NCBI GenBank assembly: GCA_014529385.2
Contig: CM043942.1
Coordinates: forward strand, 55,985,340 to 56,049,339
Length of the DNA: 64,000 bases
Origin: Adiantum capillus-veneris
Taxonomy: Eukaryota; Streptophyta; Polypodiopsida; Polypodiales; Pteridaceae
Direction: 5' to 3'
The notes below the pieces were generated by a model. The model worked only from the letters and a program-made list of their open reading frames with translations. It had not been told where the DNA came from and ran no database searches. A program made the translations under genes and the position numbers. Positions 60,761 to 64,000 of the stretch are shown one piece after another. Each line of letters begins with the position of its first letter. Positions within the stretch are counted from its first letter, which is position 1.

Positions 60761-62340
60761 ACATTGCTTCTTGTAACTTGTCAACAACAAGGTAATTGAT
60801 GACTCTACAACCATCATCATATGCTATACCATGATCAAATCTAATTTGTCAACATTAACTACATTGTTTTGATTATATTGGGTCATGATTAACTTTTCTT
60901 CTATGTGTATGCTAACTCTTTCCTTGGCACTTCCAAAACTTTGTCTATCACTCCTCTTGTCCCTTGAAAATCGGCACTCGAGTAACTACACCTGTGGTTT
61001 AAAATATTGCTGATTGTTAAGAATAGTGGAGTGGGTTTAACAGTCTAAGTTGCATTATATGTTAAATGTTAAACGTGTTATACGTGTTTAATGCACATAT
61101 AATACGTTAGGGGTACAAAACAGTCGTATTATATGATGACACGTCACTGAATTCGGCTTTGCATATTATTTCTTTGTACTTTGATTGAAGAAAATCTTCG
61201 ATCAAAGTATTCAGTATATATATGCAACCAAAGGAGCTCAATTTTCTTCGATCAAAGTATTCAGTATATATATGCAACCAACGGAGCTCTTTCAGAAACG
61301 TTTCACACAACCAAACATTGAGCTACTTGATAAAAATAGAAATCTTCTCTCTAAAAGATAAAATAATTATAAAATTATAGAAAAAATATTTAGCTAAAAT
61401 TAATTTAAATTTAAATTTTATGATTTTTTGTTTTTTATTTTTATTTTTTGAATTGAATAGTTTTGAATGAAAATAAAAATTAGAACTTGCTCTTTCTGTG
61501 TTGGAGTTTTTCACACTTAAAGAGAAGAAAATTAGGTCGGGAACCATCTATCATTGTGTTGGTGTATATCCTCACACTTGAATATGGGTGCGTATTGTAA
61601 ATAGTGATTATTTACTTTTGTTAGAGTAAAATTGTTTACTTGCATTGGAGATAATCAGTTGTTTCACTTAGATTAAGGTTTATGAATTAAGAATTTCTCT
61701 AGGTCTTTACGTTGAAGTGATATACTCACATGGTAGAATGTTGACAAAGTTTTTAATTGAGGCTTTTTTATCGTACTTGATGCTTATCTTGTGAGGTTAG
61801 AAATGCTTCAACTACGTTAATGTTATCACCTTGTTGTGTTAGAGTAGCTGCTCACACTTTCGGGTATATTTTCAATTAAAGTTTTTTTATCATACTTAAT
61901 GTTTATCTTGTACCACTAGAGGTGCTTCTATGACAATGATGTTATCACCCTGTTTTTTAGAGTAGTTGCTCATACTATCATAATAATCAATATCTAATTC
62001 TCCTAAATAATTTTCTCATGTTAAACTAATCATTTAATATGGGGAAGTGCCAGGAGAGAAAAAGCTAGAATATTGGTTAAGTTAGCAGACCGGCCACAGT
62101 AGGGATCCAAAGGAGGGAAAATAGGGATTCAAAGGGGGGGCCATATGCAAAAGAACTATGTGCACCAATGGGCTTAAAAGACCCCAAGGTTCAGACCATT
62201 AAGACTTCCAAAATGCTAATGTTCCAAATTCAAAGGTTGTGTCCAAAGGTCAAACATTAGTGAAATTGGATGCTTTGTGTGTGCCCCAAAAGTCTTCATC
62301 CATCCTTCAAAGGAGGGGGCGAGCCTTGCAAGTAGGGGAT
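60761..62340. other. AT-rich region with tandem duplications
   Basis: No gene. A 50-bp duplication lies at 61195-61288 (TCTTCGATCAAAGTATTCAG start) and a diverged 119-bp-period duplication at 61755-61977. Near 61600-61620 is a half-copy of the palindrome motif seen at 18.5-19.5 kb. Confidence 0.6.
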
Positions 62341-62350
62341 GAGAGACAAA

Positions 62351-62352
<2 letters not shown>

Positions 62353-62411
<59 letters not shown>

Positions 62412-62420
62412 ACACACACA
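62353..62420. repeat. (CA)n microsatellite
   Basis: About 68 bases of CA with one interrupting TA. Confidence 0.97.
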
Positions 62421-62429
62421 AGCTCCCTT

Positions 62430-63553
62430 ACACAAAGGGAATGAGGGACACATGTCAGCTCCCTAGCCCAGATGCCCACAAGGTGTACCCAAATCCTATT
62501 GGATGGCCTTGGAGGTGGACCATGAGAATTAGGCTAGAGTAAATCTAGTTAAATTAATTTAAAAACACTTAATAAAAAATCAATAATAATTAAGCTCTCC
62601 CAAGGGGTCCAATGAGCATTCAACAGTCCAATGAGCATTCAACAGTCCAATGGCTTGTCTGATTCCTATTGGTCAGGAGGCAAAGGGATCCAATGAGAGT
62701 TTAGTTGCATTTATTAATTACCTAAAGCTCTCACAAAAGGGGAAAGGGGGACACATGTCAGAAGGCTATCACTTATGCTGCTTAATTTACCATTGGCTAA
62801 GCCTGGGGAGGTCCAATAGGAAGCTAGCAAGAGCAAATAGAAAGAGGGGTCAACCAAGAGAGAGAGGGGGCTGATTTTTCAAAGGCATTATCACCTACAC
62901 ACTCACACTAGCTCATATGTGGAGTAAGAAGACTCTCTCTCCTTCTCAAGCTTTAATGGAAAGCTTATCACCTACTCCAAGCTTCTGAGAAGGAAGGCCT
63001 ACACCAACAACTCTTGGCTTTGTGATGCAAATCCAACCAAGAGCCAAGCTTCAATGCATGCTCATCTCCTCTACCATGCTAATTACTAAGCTAATCTATG
63101 CTAATATGAGTGATTATGTGAGGAGATGTACATATTTCTCGTAAGGATACTCCTTCTTCCTCTCAATCTACTCTCATACCCCGCTAGCTCTCACCATCTT
63201 TGAAGGTGTGTGAGGTCTTATGTCTGAGACCATGAGGGAATTGATGTTGTGTTTGATAAGTGTTTTGCTTAGTGCATGAAGTTTCCATCTTCATTGCACT
63301 AGCTAGTATTGAAGGAACACAAATAATTGTATTGTAAAATGTCTCTCTTGATAATACAAAGCCTTTTGCAGGGGGGGACCGGCTCTTTTGAAGTATTGTT
63401 CATGCTATCTAACTAGGTGTTATACTTTTTGTTGCTCTCTCCACCCACCAAGCACTCTTGTAATTCTTATTAGGAATATATATTCTAATGAAATGCTCAC
63501 TATGTTCATGCTATTTCCGCTACACACAAGTTACTAGGCTATTAAATGTTACA
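62430..63553 (+). repeat. LTR-A, plus orientation
   Basis: Its downstream edge ...TGTTACA at 63553 is fixed by the adjacent primer site. It carries the same ordered blocks as the minus-strand copy at 44723-46150: 'AATCCTATTGGATGGCC', 'CCAACAACTCTTGGCT', 'GGGGGGGACCGGCTC' and 'CCACCAAGCACTCTTG'. The start near 62430 is approximate. It has no terminal duplication, unlike the 44.7 kb copy. Confidence 0.85.
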
Positions 63554-63554
63554 T

Positions 63555-63566
63555 TGGTATCAGAGC
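63555..63566 (+). promoter_or_regulatory. tRNA-Met primer-binding site
   Basis: TGGTATCAGAGC, one base after the LTR end, the standard plant initiator-tRNA-Met primer site. Confidence 0.96.
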
Positions 63567-64000
63567 ACAAGGTTTCTCTTTTCTTTCTCAAGAAGGGAGG
63601 TCCTCATGCTAGCTATAAGTGGTTGGTAATATTAATTGCATGTGAGTAAGTGGAATAGGGATTTTTTAGCCTTGCAATGTTCCTGCCTTTGTGCAGTTAA
63701 CGGGGCATCACCGTCGAGAACTATGGTCTTAATAGTGGAGCCCTACGGGGCTTGCCTATGGCTTAACCACTATTGATATTAGAAGCTTGACAAGAGCCGG
63801 TGTTGTTTTGGTGTTGAACGACCCTCTCTTCTATTCCTTGAAATTAATCGTATTCGAGCCACGGGTACAATAGCTTGAGTGCTTTTTCTAAATGGGTAAA
63901 GAGGAGTAGCAACTAGGGCTTGAAGTGCCAAAGTACACCTAAAAATTTTACACCTAAAAGCTATTAGAATGGTTGTTAATAGTAAAGAGAGTGAAATTAA
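63567..64000 (+). other. Leader of the LTR-A element, cut by the window edge
   Basis: Non-coding leader matching 44340-44709 in reverse. Gag is expected beyond 64000. Confidence 0.8.

Overview
The window is nuclear DNA from a plant with a large, repeat-packed genome, probably a flowering plant. The evidence is the mix of Ty3/gypsy and Ty1/copia remains, long (CT)n, (CA)n and (AT)n microsatellites, an 8.1 kb CACTA transposon of the plant En/Spm type, and a fragment of a plant-specific heavy-metal-associated isoprenylated protein (HIPP) gene. I cannot name the species. Two runs of exactly 200 N (15924-16123 and 57930-58129) mark scaffold gaps. I see no intact ordinary host gene. Almost everything is transposon sequence at different stages of decay.

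Layout. (1) 1-5056 is one arm of a near-identical inverted repeat of about 5.06 kb; the other arm is 31590-36657. Each arm holds an LTR-like promoter segment, a three-part broken reading frame of unknown nature, a gypsy RT/RNase H remnant and part of an unrecognised gene-like sequence. (2) 5057-15540 holds copia fragments, a minus-strand copy of a recurring LTR (here 'LTR-A'), short tandem duplications and much unassignable DNA. (3) 15540-20930 is a minus-strand Ty3/gypsy element with gag, primer-binding site and 5' LTR; its leader carries a diverged tandem array built around a palindrome. (4) 20935-22825 is the 3' end of a plus-strand gypsy element: integrase, then a second retropepsin-like domain, then LTR-A sequence. 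(5) 23061-28660 is mostly unassigned, with a 51-bp-arm foldback and a copia gag-protease relic. (6) 28665-31585 is a plus-strand gypsy gag-PR-RT relic that stops where the right inverted-repeat arm begins.

(7) 37940-44200 holds a minus-strand gypsy RT fragment and a plus-strand gypsy pol relic that again has a retropepsin-like domain after integrase. (8) 44340-46150 is a minus-strand LTR-A with tRNA-Met primer site. (9) 46915-55012 is a structurally complete CACTA element: 12-bp termini, AAT target duplication, subterminal CGTCGCTAT repeats, a TNP2-type transposase gene with in-frame stops, an apparently intact second (TNPA-like) gene, and a captured HIPP fragment flanked by 44-bp direct repeats. 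(10) 58130-60760 is a minus-strand chromovirus-like gypsy gag-PR-RT. (11) 62430-64000 is a plus-strand LTR-A and leader running off the window, so the LTR-A copies near 45 kb and 63 kb form a second inverted pair.

Within the CACTA element, the TNP2-type protein is expected to cut the CACTA ends and the TNPA-like protein to bind the subterminal repeats. The stops in the first gene suggest this copy could move only with help from another copy. The most interesting observations are the HIPP capture, the palindrome array at 18.2-19.5 kb, the post-integrase retropepsin domain seen at two loci, and the large inverted repeat.
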